From assembly GCF_014643375.1 (NCBI RefSeq), contig NZ_BMJJ01000009.1:124001-188000 (forward strand): a DNA stretch of 64,000 nucleotides, written 5' to 3'. Positions 36,640 to 45,573 of the stretch are shown in pieces; position 1 is the stretch's first letter; each line of letters begins with the position of its first letter. The notes under the pieces were generated by a model. That model worked only from the letters and a program-made list of their open reading frames with translations, made no database searches and was not told where the DNA came from. Made by a program: the position numbers and the translations under genes. This DNA comes from Aureimonas glaciei. GTDB taxonomy: Bacteria; Pseudomonadota; Alphaproteobacteria; Rhizobiales; Rhizobiaceae.

Positions 36640-37458
36640 TCAGCCGCCGGCGGCGAGCCGCTCGTCGCGGGCGCGGCGCACGACGTCGCGCTTGGTGAGA
36701 ATGCCCGAGATGATCACGCCGACCGAGACGACGGCGATCAGAATGGTGCAGATCGCGTTGATCTCCGGCGTCACACCGAGCCGCACCTGGCTGTAGATGC
36801 GCATCGGCAGCGTCGTCGCGCCCGGGCCCGTGGCAAAGCTCGAGATCACGAGATCGTCGAGCGACAGGGTGAAGGCGAGCATCCAGCCGGCGGCCACCGC
36901 CGTCCAGATCACCGGCAGGGTGATGAGAAAAAAGGTCTTGCCCGGCGGGCAGCCGAGATCCTGCGCCGCCTCCTCCAGCGATCGATCGACGGCGACGAGG
37001 CGCGACTGCACCACCACGGCGACGAAGCAGGTGGTGAAGGTGATGTGGGCGATGGTCAGCGTCCAGAAGCCGCGGTTGAAGTCGATGGCGACGAACAGCA
37101 GCAGCAGCGACAGGCCGGTGATCACCTCGGGCATGACCAGCGGCGCGTAGACGAGGCCGGAGAACAGCATCCGCCCGCGAAACCGCGTGAAGCGCACCAG
37201 TGCCATGGCGGCGAGCGTTCCCAGCACCGTGGCGCAGGTCGCCGAGAGCAGCGCGACGCGGATCGTCACCCAGGCCGAGTCCAGCATCTGCGTGTTGCGC
37301 AGGAGCTCGCCGTACCATTTCGTCGAGAAGCCGCCCCAGACCGTGACGAGTTGCGAGGCGTTGAAGGAATAGAGGACGAGCAGGCCGATCGGCACGTAGA
37401 GAAAGGCGAAGCCGAGGACGAGGCAGGCGATGTTGAACGAGGTCCAGGTCCGCCTCAT
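36640..37458 (-). CDS. potI: putrescine ABC transporter permease PotI
   Basis: A 272-residue inner-membrane permease with about six helices and the EAA loop SLEEAAQDLGCPPGKTFFLITLP. The helix order and VPIGLLVLYSFNAS match PotC/PotI permeases, partners of PotH. ATG 37458 is chosen because it overlaps the potH stop (ATGA); a longer frame would run into potH. Last gene of potFGHI. Confidence 0.9.
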   Translation of the reverse strand: MRRTWTSFNIACLVLGFAFLYVPIGLLVLYSFNASQLVTVWGGFSTKWYGELLRNTQMLDSAWVTIRVALLSATCATVLGTLAAMALVRFTRFRGRMLFSGLVYAPLVMPEVITGLSLLLLFVAIDFNRGFWTLTIAHITFTTCFVAVVVQSRLVAVDRSLEEAAQDLGCPPGKTFFLITLPVIWTAVAAGWMLAFTLSLDDLVISSFATGPGATTLPMRIYSQVRLGVTPEINAICTILIAVVSVGVIISGILTKRDVVRRARDERLAAGG

Positions 37459-38369
37459 GCCGGCGCCCTCGCCTGCATGCGCTGGAACAGCACGATGGGA
37501 ATGACCAGCACCATCAGGAGAACCACCGCCACCGCCGAGGCCACCGGCCAGTCGCGGTTGGAGAAGAACTCGTCCCACAGCGTCTTGCCGATCATCAGCG
37601 TGCCGGAGCCGCCGAGGAGATCGGGGATGACGAACTCGCCGACCGCCGGGATGAAGACCAGGAAGACGCCGGCCAAGACGCCCGGCAGCGACAGCGGCAC
37701 GGTGATCGCCCAAAACGCCTTCACCGGCGGGCAGCCGAGATCGTTCGCCGCCTCGATCAGGCGGCCGTCCATGCGCTCAAGGCTGGCGTAGATCGGCAGC
37801 ACCATGAAGGGCAGGTAGGAATAGACGATGCCGATATGGATCGCGATCTCGGTGTTGAGGATCGACAGCGGCGTCGAGATCACCCCCGTCCAGAGCAGAA
37901 ACTGGTTCAAGAGGCCTTCGTTCTTCAGGATGCCGATCCAGGCGTAGACGCGGATCAGAAAGCTCGTCCAGAACGGCAGGATGGTCAGCATCAGGAGGAT
38001 CGGGCGGACGGAGTCCGGCGCCTTGGCCATGCCATAGGCGAAGGGATAGGCGACGATCAGCGTCAGCGCCGTCGAGATCGCGGCGATGCGCAGGCTCGAG
38101 AGATATGAATTGAGATACAGCGGATCGTCGAAGATCCAGACGTAGTTCGCGAAGTCGAGCTTCTGCAGGTTGGCCCAAAAGCCCGAAATCGAGTCCAGCG
38201 CGAAGGACGGGACATAGGGCGGCATCGCGATCGCCGTCTCGGACAGCGAGATCTTCAGGACGATCAGGAACGGCGCCAGGAAGAACAGGACGAGCCAGAG
38301 ATAGGGCACGCCGACGACAATCGTCTTGTAGAGGCGGGAGACGGGGCTGGCGGACGGGGTGGCGGCCAT
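37455..38369 (-). CDS. potH: putrescine ABC transporter permease PotH
   Basis: A 304-residue permease with an N-terminal cytosolic stretch, TM1 around 21-43 and five further helices. The EAA loop reads RLIEAANDLGCPPVKAFWAIT. FFLAPFLIVLKISLSE is characteristic of PotB/PotH. It forms the channel with PotI and lies 7 bases downstream of potG. Confidence 0.91.
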   Translation of the reverse strand: MAATPSASPVSRLYKTIVVGVPYLWLVLFFLAPFLIVLKISLSETAIAMPPYVPSFALDSISGFWANLQKLDFANYVWIFDDPLYLNSYLSSLRIAAISTALTLIVAYPFAYGMAKAPDSVRPILLMLTILPFWTSFLIRVYAWIGILKNEGLLNQFLLWTGVISTPLSILNTEIAIHIGIVYSYLPFMVLPIYASLERMDGRLIEAANDLGCPPVKAFWAITVPLSLPGVLAGVFLVFIPAVGEFVIPDLLGGSGTLMIGKTLWDEFFSNRDWPVASAVAVVLLMVLVIPIVLFQRMQARAPA

Positions 38370-38376
38370 GGTGCCC

Positions 38377-39528
38377 TCAGCTCGTCAGGACGATGCCGGC
38401 GTCCGGCGCGAAGGTCAGCCAGACGTCGTCGTCCCAGGTCAGCGGCTCGGCGGCGCTGCGCAGGGCGTTGATCGTCGTCGCGCGGACGATGTCGCCGGAG
38501 GCGAGCTTGACGTTGAACTGCGTCACGTCGCCGAAATAGGCGATGTCCCAGATCTGTCCGCGCAGGGCGTTGATCGACGGATCGGCGGGCGCCTGTCGGG
38601 TGATCTTCACCTTTTCCGGGCGGATGGCGAAGGAGGCCGGCGTGCCGGGCTGCAGATCGGCACTGGCCTCGGCCTCGACGATCGTGCCGGCGGCGGCGAG
38701 CCGCAGGAGGCCGTTGCGCCGGCCCTCGACGGTGCCGTCGAGGAGGCTGACATGGCCGATGAAGTCGGCGACGTAGCGGTTCGACGGCGCCTCGTAGATC
38801 ACCGCCGGCGGCGCGACCTGGGCGATCCTGCCCTCGCGCATCAGGGCGATGCGGTCGGCCATGACCATGGCCTCCTCCTGGTCGTGGGTGACGACGATGA
38901 AGGTGAGGCCGAGATCCTGCTGCAGGTCCATCAGCTCGAACTGCGTCTCCTCGCGCAGCTTCTTGTCGAGCGCGCCGAGTGGCTCATCGAGGAGAAGGAC
39001 TTTTGGGCGCTTGGCGAGCGAACGGGCCAGTGCCACGCGCTGCTGCTGGCCGCCGGAAAGCTGCTGCGGCTTGCGCTTGGCAAAGGGCGTCAGCTTGACG
39101 AGCTTCAGCATCTCGGCGACGCGGTCGGAGATCTCCGATTTCGCCATGCCGTCCTGCTTCAGGCCGAAGGCGATGTTCTTCTCCACCGTCATGTGCGGGA
39201 AGAGCGCATAGGACTGGAACATCATGTTCAGCGGCCGCTGGTGCGGCGGGATGCCGACCAGGCTCTTGCCGTCGAGGCGGATGTCGCCGGAGGTCGGCGT
39301 CTCGAAGCCGGCGAGCATGCGCAACAGGGTCGACTTGCCGCAGCCGGAAGGGCCGAGCAGAGCGAAGAACTCGCGGGTGTAAATGTGGAGCGTCAGGTCG
39401 TTGACGGCGGTGAAGTCGCCAAAACGCTTGGTGACGCCGTCCACCTCGATCAGCGGCTTCTGGGCCGGATCGTTCCAGGGGTCGAAACTGCGGCGGATAT
39501 TGCCGAGGGACTTCGTCGTCACTGCCAT
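38377..39528 (-). CDS. potG: putrescine ABC transporter ATP-binding protein PotG
   Basis: A 383-residue ATPase. Walker [10 protein letters not shown] near 64, signature [15 protein letters not shown], Walker B LLLDEPLGALD, then a C-terminal TOBE regulatory domain (about 290-380, RPEKVKITR). The extra domain and PotG-like length fit the putrescine system. ATG 39528 is preferred to 39576 since the upstream extension is unconserved and overlaps an intercistronic stem-loop. Drives PotH/PotI. Confidence 0.91.
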   Translation of the reverse strand: MAVTTKSLGNIRRSFDPWNDPAQKPLIEVDGVTKRFGDFTAVNDLTLHIYTREFFALLGPSGCGKSTLLRMLAGFETPTSGDIRLDGKSLVGIPPHQRPLNMMFQSYALFPHMTVEKNIAFGLKQDGMAKSEISDRVAEMLKLVKLTPFAKRKPQQLSGGQQQRVALARSLAKRPKVLLLDEPLGALDKKLREETQFELMDLQQDLGLTFIVVTHDQEEAMVMADRIALMREGRIAQVAPPAVIYEAPSNRYVADFIGHVSLLDGTVEGRRNGLLRLAAAGTIVEAEASADLQPGTPASFAIRPEKVKITRQAPADPSINALRGQIWDIAYFGDVTQFNVKLASGDIVRATTINALRSAAEPLTWDDDVWLTFAPDAGIVLTS

Positions 39529-39562
39529 GGGGCGCGCCGCATCCTGCCGGGAGCATCGAAAG

Positions 39563-39585
39563 CCCGGCCGCTCCATGCGGCCGGG
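39563..39585 (-). terminator. intercistronic stem-loop between potF and potG
   Basis: A perfect 9-base stem (CCCGGCCGC / GCGGCCGGG) with a 5-base loop sits in the 76-base gap after the potF stop. A short CTTTC follows. It probably lifts potF mRNA above the downstream membrane genes, like the similar pstS-pstC hairpin. Confidence 0.5.
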
Positions 39586-39604
39586 AGAGGTTCGTCCGGC
39601 GCGA

Positions 39605-40699
39605 TTACTGGCCGGTCTTGACGGTGGTGAAGGCGCGCGTCACCAGCCGCTGCGTCTTCGCGTCGTAAGGCTGCTTGGTGTAGAGCTTGGCGAGCGTCGC
39701 CTCGTCCGGGTAGATCGCCTTGTCGTCGAGGATCTCCTTGGAGATCATCGACTGCGACGCCTTGTTGCCGTTGGCATAGCTGACGTAGTCGGTCGCCTTG
39801 GCGATGACTTCCGGGCGCATCATGTAGTTGATGAAGGTCAGCGCGTTGTCGACATGCGGCGCATCGGCGGGGATGGCCATCTGGTCGAACCACATCAGCG
39901 CCCCCTCCTTCGGGATGCGGTAGCTGATCTCGACGCCCTGGCCGGCTTCGGCGGCGCGCGCCTTGGCCTGGAAGATGTCGCCGGAATAGCCGACCGCGAC
40001 GCAGATATCGCCATTGGCCAGGCCGTTGATGTATTCCGACGAATGGAATTTGCGCACATAGGGCCGCACGGAGACGAGCAGGTCACGCGCCTTGTCGATG
40101 TCCTCGGTGCTGGTCGAATTCGGGTCGAGCCCGAGATAGTTGAGGGCCGCCGGCATCAGCTCGTTGCCGGTGTCCAGCATGTCGATGCCGCAGGCGGCGA
40201 GCTTCTCGGCATTCTTCGGATCGAAGACCAGCGCCCAGGAATCGGTCGGTGCGTTCGGCAGGGCCTCGGCGACCTTCTTGTCGTTGATGCCGACGCCGGT
40301 CGTGCCCCACATGTAGGTGACCGAGAAGGCGTTCCCGGGATCGTAGACGGCGACGCGCTTCTGCACCTCGTCCCACATGTTGCCGATATTGGTGAGCTTG
40401 GCCGGATCGAGCTTCTGGAAGACGCCGGCCGAGATTTGCCGCGCCAGGAACTCGGCCGAGGGCACGACGACATCGTAGCCGGTTCCGCCGGCGAGCAGCT
40501 TGGTCTCCAGGATCTCGTTGGAATCATAGGTGTCGTAGACGACCTCGATGCCGGTCTCGGCGGTGAAGTCCTTGAGGATCGAATCGTCGATATAGTCGGA
40601 CCAGTTGTAGACCCGAACGACCTTTTCCTGCGCGGAGGCCGAGACGGTGGCGGCGATGATGACGGCGGCGGCGGTGGCCGCGACAAGACGGGACTTCAT
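39605..40699 (-). CDS. potF: putrescine-binding periplasmic protein PotF
   Basis: A 364-residue secreted polyamine-binding protein. Signal peptide about 1-23 (TVSASAQ). The mature N-terminus VVRVYNWSDYIDDSIL is a strong PotD/PotF hallmark, as are YDVVVPSAEFLARQI and SVTYMWGTTGVGIN. It captures putrescine for PotGHI. ATG 40699 gives a normal signal peptide; a longer frame to 40789 does not. An AGGTCGACCT palindrome overlaps the ribosome-binding region. Confidence 0.92.
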   Translation of the reverse strand: MKSRLVAATAAAVIIAATVSASAQEKVVRVYNWSDYIDDSILKDFTAETGIEVVYDTYDSNEILETKLLAGGTGYDVVVPSAEFLARQISAGVFQKLDPAKLTNIGNMWDEVQKRVAVYDPGNAFSVTYMWGTTGVGINDKKVAEALPNAPTDSWALVFDPKNAEKLAACGIDMLDTGNELMPAALNYLGLDPNSTSTEDIDKARDLLVSVRPYVRKFHSSEYINGLANGDICVAVGYSGDIFQAKARAAEAGQGVEISYRIPKEGALMWFDQMAIPADAPHVDNALTFINYMMRPEVIAKATDYVSYANGNKASQSMISKEILDDKAIYPDEATLAKLYTKQPYDAKTQRLVTRAFTTVKTGQ

Positions 40700-40833
40700 C
40701 AAAGGTCGACCTCTTTTGATCGTTGGAAGATGCGATCGGCATGCCCGGCTTTCCGCGTCCGGACGCTGAAGAGCCTTACTATTCAGCATCCGCCGCCGCC
40801 TGCCTAGTCCCTTCGCAGTGCGAAGTGGCGGGA

Positions 40834-41355
40834 TCAGCCGGCAGATACAGGATTTTGCCTACTCATGTAACGGGCATCGGCGCCATAGGGCGCGAGGCGG
40901 CCGGGCGGCATGCTAGCGGTCACGTCGACGAAGCCGAATCGCGCCCAGAAGGGGGTCGTGCCGTAGACGGAGATGAGCGCCGTGGCGGGGTAGGCCGCCG
41001 CGACGGCGAGCAGCCGCGCCACCCCCACGGCCGCCTGCCCCATTCCGCGCTGCTCGGGCGCCAGGGCGACGTCGTGGATGTAATAGCTGTCGACGTCCGG
41101 GCGCAGGCTGCCGAGCAGCCGATCGAGATGCGGCGGGTCACCCCATTTCGCCGGGTGCGAGACGCCGTAGCCGGCGATCGCGCCGCCCGCGACGAGGACG
41201 AGGCAACCCGCGGGAAAAACGGCGAGCCGGTCCGCGAACACCTCCCGCCGCTCGACGAGGCCGGGATGGAGGCGGTCGGACAGGGCCTTCACCGCGTCGA
41301 GATCGGACGCCAGCATCGGCCGCCAGCCGTCCGGGCCGGTCAAGGCAGGAGACAT
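40834..41355 (-). CDS. GNAT-family N-acetyltransferase
   Basis: A 173-residue acetyltransferase of the GNAT superfamily. The acetyl-CoA binding motif A is in IHDVALAPEQRGMGQAAVGV (QRGMGQ pattern). The C-terminal YGTTPFWARFGFVDV resembles the family beta-6/alpha-4 signature. It would transfer acetyl from acetyl-CoA to an unknown amine. ATG 41355 is preferred to 41406, and the gene follows the hydroxylase gene by 8 bases, suggesting an operon. Confidence 0.85.
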   Translation of the reverse strand: MSPALTGPDGWRPMLASDLDAVKALSDRLHPGLVERREVFADRLAVFPAGCLVLVAGGAIAGYGVSHPAKWGDPPHLDRLLGSLRPDVDSYYIHDVALAPEQRGMGQAAVGVARLLAVAAAYPATALISVYGTTPFWARFGFVDVTASMPPGRLAPYGADARYMSRQNPVSAG

Positions 41356-41363
41356 GGCGCGAC

Positions 41364-42155
41364 CTAGCGGTGCTTCTGGCCGGCGCCGTAGAAGATCTTC
41401 TCCCACGCCTTGTGCGCCTTGTAGCCCTCACGGATGAAGGGCGTGAACATGGCAAGGTTCAGCACGGCCTTGTTGGTGAGGTTGGCCGGAAAGTTCAGCG
41501 GCTTCTCGAAATCGACGAAGAGAACCACGCGCACGCTGTCAGAGTGGTTCCAGGCCTCGTGCTCGTAGGCGTCGTCGAAGATCAGCGCCTCACCTTCCTT
41601 CCAGTGGCAGACTTCCTTGTCGACGCGGATGCCGATCTTGTCCGGCTGGTCGGGCACGACGAGGCCGAGATGGAAACGCAGGACGCCGTTATAGGGGCCG
41701 CGGTGCGGCGGCAGGTGCTTGCCGGGCTCGAAGATCGAGAACATCGCCGACTTCATGCCGGGGATCTTCTGCAGGATGCGCCAGGTCTCCGGGCACTGCG
41801 CGATCGCGGTCTCCGACGTGATGCCGTAGCCGCAGAGGAAGAAGGTCTTCCAATTCTGGTCCGACGAGATCGAGCGGACCTCCGAGGAGATCTCATGGAA
41901 GGCCGGCAGCTCGCCCTTGCGCACCAGGATCTTGTCGAGCTCGGCGCGGATCAGGTGCCATTCGGCCTCGACCTCGCGGGCCCAGGGAAAGTCGTCGGTG
42001 GGATAGACGGCGGGATTGCCGACAGCCGAGTGCTTGAGGTTCAGCTTCTCGGCGCCGTCCACCATCTTCTGCACGGCCTTGGCGACGAAACCCTCGCGCG
42101 TCATCGTATCCTGCAGGCCCTCTGTCTTGGCCTTCTGCTCCACGCGCTGGTCCAT
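41364..42155 (-). CDS. aspartyl/asparaginyl beta-hydroxylase family (LpxO/OlsC-like)
   Basis: A 263-residue Fe2+/2-oxoglutarate hydroxylase domain. The first iron ligand region is LPPHRGPYNGVLRFHLGL, the distal His is in YEHEAWNHSDSVRVVLFVDFEKP. Rhizobial relatives include OlsC, which hydroxylates ornithine lipids, and LpxO, which hydroxylates lipid A acyl chains; the membrane-lipid function is inferred from this family. No membrane helix is evident. The start is uncertain (42155 or GTG 42182). It pairs with the GNAT gene. Confidence 0.8.
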   Translation of the reverse strand: MDQRVEQKAKTEGLQDTMTREGFVAKAVQKMVDGAEKLNLKHSAVGNPAVYPTDDFPWAREVEAEWHLIRAELDKILVRKGELPAFHEISSEVRSISSDQNWKTFFLCGYGITSETAIAQCPETWRILQKIPGMKSAMFSIFEPGKHLPPHRGPYNGVLRFHLGLVVPDQPDKIGIRVDKEVCHWKEGEALIFDDAYEHEAWNHSDSVRVVLFVDFEKPLNFPANLTNKAVLNLAMFTPFIREGYKAHKAWEKIFYGAGQKHR

Positions 42156-42264
42156 GTCCTGCCGTATCCCTTGCCGGTCCACCGGAAGCCGTCTGGCCTC
42201 CCGTGATCTTTCGCATCACACAATGGCGCTGAAATAGCGACGTCCGGCCCAACAGGCAAACGCG

Positions 42265-43686
42265 CTACTGGAAATCGAAGGCGCCGAGTCCCGTGACCAT
42301 CTCGTCGAGGCCGAGCGGGCGGGTCAGCGGCGGTTCGGCCCGGGCAAGGCAGGCCTGGCGCTCGCAGAGCCGGCAGGCCGGGCCGATCCCGATCGCCGCC
42401 GGCAGCTCGCCAAGGCCCCGGCCGTAGACGGTCTCTCCGGCAAAGGCGATGTCGCAGCCGAGCAGCAGCGCCGTGCGCCGCGGCCTTTCGGCATAGCCGG
42501 CGTTCAACCCTTCGAGCGTGCGCGCAACGGTCAGGTACCGCTCGCCGCCCGGCATCTCCACGACGTCGACGAGAACGCGGCCGGGCTGCGAGAAGGCATC
42601 GTGCAGCGACAATTTGGGGCAGGCGCCGCCAAAACGCTGCTGCGGGAAGCCGCGCGCCCCGGCGCGGCGAAAGCGGTTGCCGGCGTGGTCGACCTCCAGC
42701 ATGAAGAAGGGCACGCCCGGCGCGCTCTGGCGCTGCAGCGTGGTGAGCCGGTTGGCCGCCTGCTCGAACGAGACCTGGAAGCGGCCGGACAAAACGTCGA
42801 TGTCGTAGGCGGCGCGCAGCGCGGCGGCCTGGAAGGGCGCATAAGGCATCATCAGAGCGAGGGCGGCATAGCGCACCAGCTCGTAGCGGGCGAGCCGCAC
42901 CGCCTCGGCGCTGGCGAAGGTGAAGGTCGCGTTCTCCGCCTCGATCACCGGCGCGAAGGCGAGAAGCGCCACTTCCATCGCCACCTCGCGCAGCCGGTCG
43001 GCGGGGCCGAGGCGCTCCGACAGGAACAGCCGGCGCGAATGGCGGTCGAAGCGGCGGCGCCAGTTCGGCATGGTGTCGACCGGCAGGACGCGCACGGAGA
43101 CCTCGTGCTCGCGCCGCAGCCAGAGCTTCAGCGCCCCCATCAGGTCCTCGCCCGGGGCGAGCGTCTGGTGAAAGGCTTCCGCCGCCGTCTCGAGCGCAGC
43201 AAAATGGTTCGGCCGGTTCTCGAAGACGTCGCGCACCTCGTCGATCGGCATGCGGGCGCCGGCCAGACGCGTGCCGCGCCCCTCCCCGGCCAGCATCCCG
43301 GAGAGGTCGCTGAGGCGCTCATGCTGTTCGCGATAGGCGCGGTAGAGTTTCGCGATGCCCGAGGCGACATTGGGCGCCGTGCCGGATATCTCGACGAGCT
43401 CCTGCTCGCCCGGCAGTTCGCCCGCCAGCAGCGGATCGGCGAAGACGGCGCGCAGGCTCGCCACCTGCCCGTCGCGGTCACCGCCCTGCAGCGCCGAGAG
43501 GTCGGCATCATAGGTCTGCGACAGCTTCAGGATCAGCTGCACCGTCAGCGGCCGCTGGTTGCGCTCGACGAGGTTGAGGTAGGAGGGCGAGATGCCGAGC
43601 GCCTCGGCCATCGCCGTCTGCGTCAACCCCAGACCAGTGCGGATGCGCCGGATATGCGGGCCTGCGAAGATCTTGTTCTCGGCCAT
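42265..43686 (-). CDS. XRE-family regulator with DUF2083 domain (ScfR/RamB-like)
   Basis: A 473-residue regulator. The N-terminal Cro/CI helix-turn-helix is about 8-62 (GLTQTAMAEALGISPSYLNL), the middle (about 150-300) is an IrrE-like M78 region, and the C-terminus (about 310-460) is a DUF2083 short-chain fatty acyl-CoA regulator domain ending in a Cys-rich CRLCERQAC segment. Relatives (RamB, ScfR) sense acyl-CoA status and control glyoxylate or acetate genes. It is divergent from isocitrate lyase, so it probably controls that gene. Confidence 0.87.
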   Translation of the reverse strand: MAENKIFAGPHIRRIRTGLGLTQTAMAEALGISPSYLNLVERNQRPLTVQLILKLSQTYDADLSALQGGDRDGQVASLRAVFADPLLAGELPGEQELVEISGTAPNVASGIAKLYRAYREQHERLSDLSGMLAGEGRGTRLAGARMPIDEVRDVFENRPNHFAALETAAEAFHQTLAPGEDLMGALKLWLRREHEVSVRVLPVDTMPNWRRRFDRHSRRLFLSERLGPADRLREVAMEVALLAFAPVIEAENATFTFASAEAVRLARYELVRYAALALMMPYAPFQAAALRAAYDIDVLSGRFQVSFEQAANRLTTLQRQSAPGVPFFMLEVDHAGNRFRRAGARGFPQQRFGGACPKLSLHDAFSQPGRVLVDVVEMPGGERYLTVARTLEGLNAGYAERPRRTALLLGCDIAFAGETVYGRGLGELPAAIGIGPACRLCERQACLARAEPPLTRPLGLDEMVTGLGAFDFQ

Positions 43687-43720
43687 CAGCGTGGTGGCCG
43701 CGCCGAGGCGCAGGCGGCGC

Positions 43721-43861
43721 CTAGCGGGAGACCTTCGCCTCGCTGCCGAAACGCTTGCGGAAGGCCGGACCCGGTCCGCGCATGTAATGCTCTTCCGGCC
43801 GATAGCCGGAGCCGAAAGCCGCGGTCACGGCCTTGACGATACGAAGCACTGCCCCTGACAT
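43721..43861 (-). CDS. small hypothetical protein (46 aa)
   Basis: An ORF of 46 residues upstream of the XRE regulator, read as MSGAVLRIVKAVTAAFG... through YMRGPGPAFRKRFGSEAKV. It starts at 43861 after GGAG about 9 bases upstream, and ends 34 bases before the regulator start. It has a basic, amphipathic composition. I do not recognise a family. It is supported by the ribosome site and the even fit ahead of the regulator, but could be a chance frame. Confidence 0.4.
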   Translation of the reverse strand: MSGAVLRIVKAVTAAFGSGYRPEEHYMRGPGPAFRKRFGSEAKVSR

Positions 43862-43928
43862 GCCCACTCACTCCACGCGCACGCCGGCCGTCTGCCGGGT
43901 CGAAACACCAGCATCGCTCAAATGTGTT

Positions 43929-43956
43929 GAAATTCATTCTCCACCCTCTGAATTTC
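43929..43956. promoter_or_regulatory. inverted repeat GAAATTCA-N12-TGAATTTC
   Basis: Perfect 8-base arms (43929-43936 and 43949-43956) with a 12-base spacer. Located near the start of the regulator/46-aa transcription unit. It could be an operator of the neighbouring XRE regulator. Confidence 0.4.
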
Positions 43957-44063
43957 GGCTTCGATCCCAGTGCGTTGACGATAAATCCCGGCGCGTGACC
44001 GGGCTGCCACACCCTCCCGTCCGGCCCCCGCCTCACCCGACCACTATGACAGGGTTTGACAGA

Positions 44064-44083
44064 GTGACAATTGCGATTGTCAC
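44064..44083. promoter_or_regulatory. palindrome GTGACAAT-TGCG-ATTGTCAC
   Basis: Perfect 8-base arms around 4 bases, beginning 3 bases after TTGACA (44056-44061) and about 140 bases upstream of aceA. It is a good operator candidate for control of isocitrate lyase by the adjacent regulator. Confidence 0.5.
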
Positions 44084-44224
44084 AAACCCCCACAGGCCGA
44101 CCCGAAACCCTGTCGTCTCCGGTAAGTTCGACTTCTTTTGCTGTTCGTTGTCCGGTTATGTCGGCGGCGAGGAGCGGGCGACATCGTTGTCACCGCCCCC
44201 GGCCATTCGGAGGAGACGATTGCC

Positions 44225-45526
44225 ATGACCGATTTTTACAGCCTGGTTCCCAGCGCCCCTGCCGGCCGCTTCGACAACGTGACCCGCGCCTATTCGGCGG
44301 CGGACGTGGTGCGGCTGCGCGGCTCGGTGCAGATCCGGCACACGCTGGCGGAGAACGGTGCCAACCGGCTGTGGAAGCTCCTGCACGAGGAGGACTTCGT
44401 CAATTCGCTCGGCGCCATGACCGGCAACCAGGCGATGCAGCAGGTCCGTGCCGGGCTGAAGGCGATCTACCTTTCGGGCTGGCAGGTCGCCGCCGATTCC
44501 AACACCGCCGGCGCCATGTATCCCGACCAGTCGCTCTACCCGGCCAATGCCGCGCCGGAGCTTTGCCGCCGCATCAACCGCACCCTGCAGCGCGCCGACC
44601 AGATAGAGCAGGCGGAAGGCCAGCACTCCGTCGAGACCTGGTTCGCACCGATCGTCGCCGATGCCGAGGCCGGCTTCGGCGGGCCGCTGAACGCCTTCGA
44701 GATCATGAAGGCCTTCATCGAGGCGGGCGCCGCCGGCGTCCATTACGAGGACCAGCTGGCGTCGGAGAAGAAGTGCGGCCATCTCGGCGGCAAGGTGCTG
44801 ATCCCGACCCAGGCGCATATCCGCAACCTCACCGCCGCGCGCCTCGCCGCCGACGTGATGGGCGTGCCGTCGCTCGTCATCGCCCGCACCGATGCCGAAG
44901 CGGCCAAGCTGCTGACCTCCGACATCGACGAGCGCGACCAGCCCTTCGTCGACCACGACGCCGGCCGCACGGCGGAAGGCTTCTTCCACATCCGCAACGG
45001 CCTCGAGCCCTGCATCGCCCGCGCCATCGCCTATGCGCCCTATGCCGACCTCATCTGGTGCGAGACCTCCAAGCCCGACCTCGACCAGGCACGCCGCTTC
45101 GCCGAGGCGGTGAAAAAGGAGCATCCGGAGCAGATGCTCGCCTACAACTGCTCGCCTTCGTTCAACTGGCGAAAACACCTCGACGAGGCGACGATCGCCA
45201 AGTTCCAGCGCGAACTCGGCGCCATGGGCTACAAGTTCCAGTTCATCACGCTCGCCGGCTTCCACCAGCTGAACTTCGGCATGTTCGAGCTGGCCCGCGG
45301 CTACAAGGACCGGCAGATGTCGGCCTATTCCGAGCTGCAGCAGGCGGAGTTCGACGCCGAGGCCGTCGGCTACACCGCCACGAAGCACCAGCGCGAGGTC
45401 GGCACGGGCTATTTCGACGCGGTGTCGATGGCGATTTCCGGCGGCACCTCGTCGACGACCGCCATGGGCGAATCCACCGAGAGCGCGCAGTTCCGCTCCA
45501 AGCCCACGCTGCAGGCGGCCGAATAG
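44225..45526 (+). CDS. aceA: isocitrate lyase
   Basis: Isocitrate lyase cleaves isocitrate to glyoxylate and succinate, the first glyoxylate-shunt step. The 433-residue protein has the catalytic loop [18 protein letters not shown] (catalytic Cys in KKCGH), [22 protein letters not shown] and [14 protein letters not shown] at its N-terminus. ATG 44225 fits the conserved start; a longer frame to 44138 overlaps the regulatory region. It is probably under the divergent XRE/DUF2083 regulator. Confidence 0.95.
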   Translation: MTDFYSLVPSAPAGRFDNVTRAYSAADVVRLRGSVQIRHTLAENGANRLWKLLHEEDFVNSLGAMTGNQAMQQVRAGLKAIYLSGWQVAADSNTAGAMYPDQSLYPANAAPELCRRINRTLQRADQIEQAEGQHSVETWFAPIVADAEAGFGGPLNAFEIMKAFIEAGAAGVHYEDQLASEKKCGHLGGKVLIPTQAHIRNLTAARLAADVMGVPSLVIARTDAEAAKLLTSDIDERDQPFVDHDAGRTAEGFFHIRNGLEPCIARAIAYAPYADLIWCETSKPDLDQARRFAEAVKKEHPEQMLAYNCSPSFNWRKHLDEATIAKFQRELGAMGYKFQFITLAGFHQLNFGMFELARGYKDRQMSAYSELQQAEFDAEAVGYTATKHQREVGTGYFDAVSMAISGGTSSTTAMGESTESAQFRSKPTLQAAE

Positions 45527-45573
45527 GCCCCGGTCGACGCCCCGCACCAACAAGAAAATCGAGGAGAGAAACG

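Larger units (their letters stand above)
43862..44224. other. aceA/scfR-like intergenic regulatory region
   Basis: 363 bases between the divergent 46-aa ORF/regulator and isocitrate lyase. They hold the two inverted repeats annotated below and a TTGACA at 44056-44061. No gene is supported. Confidence 0.55.
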
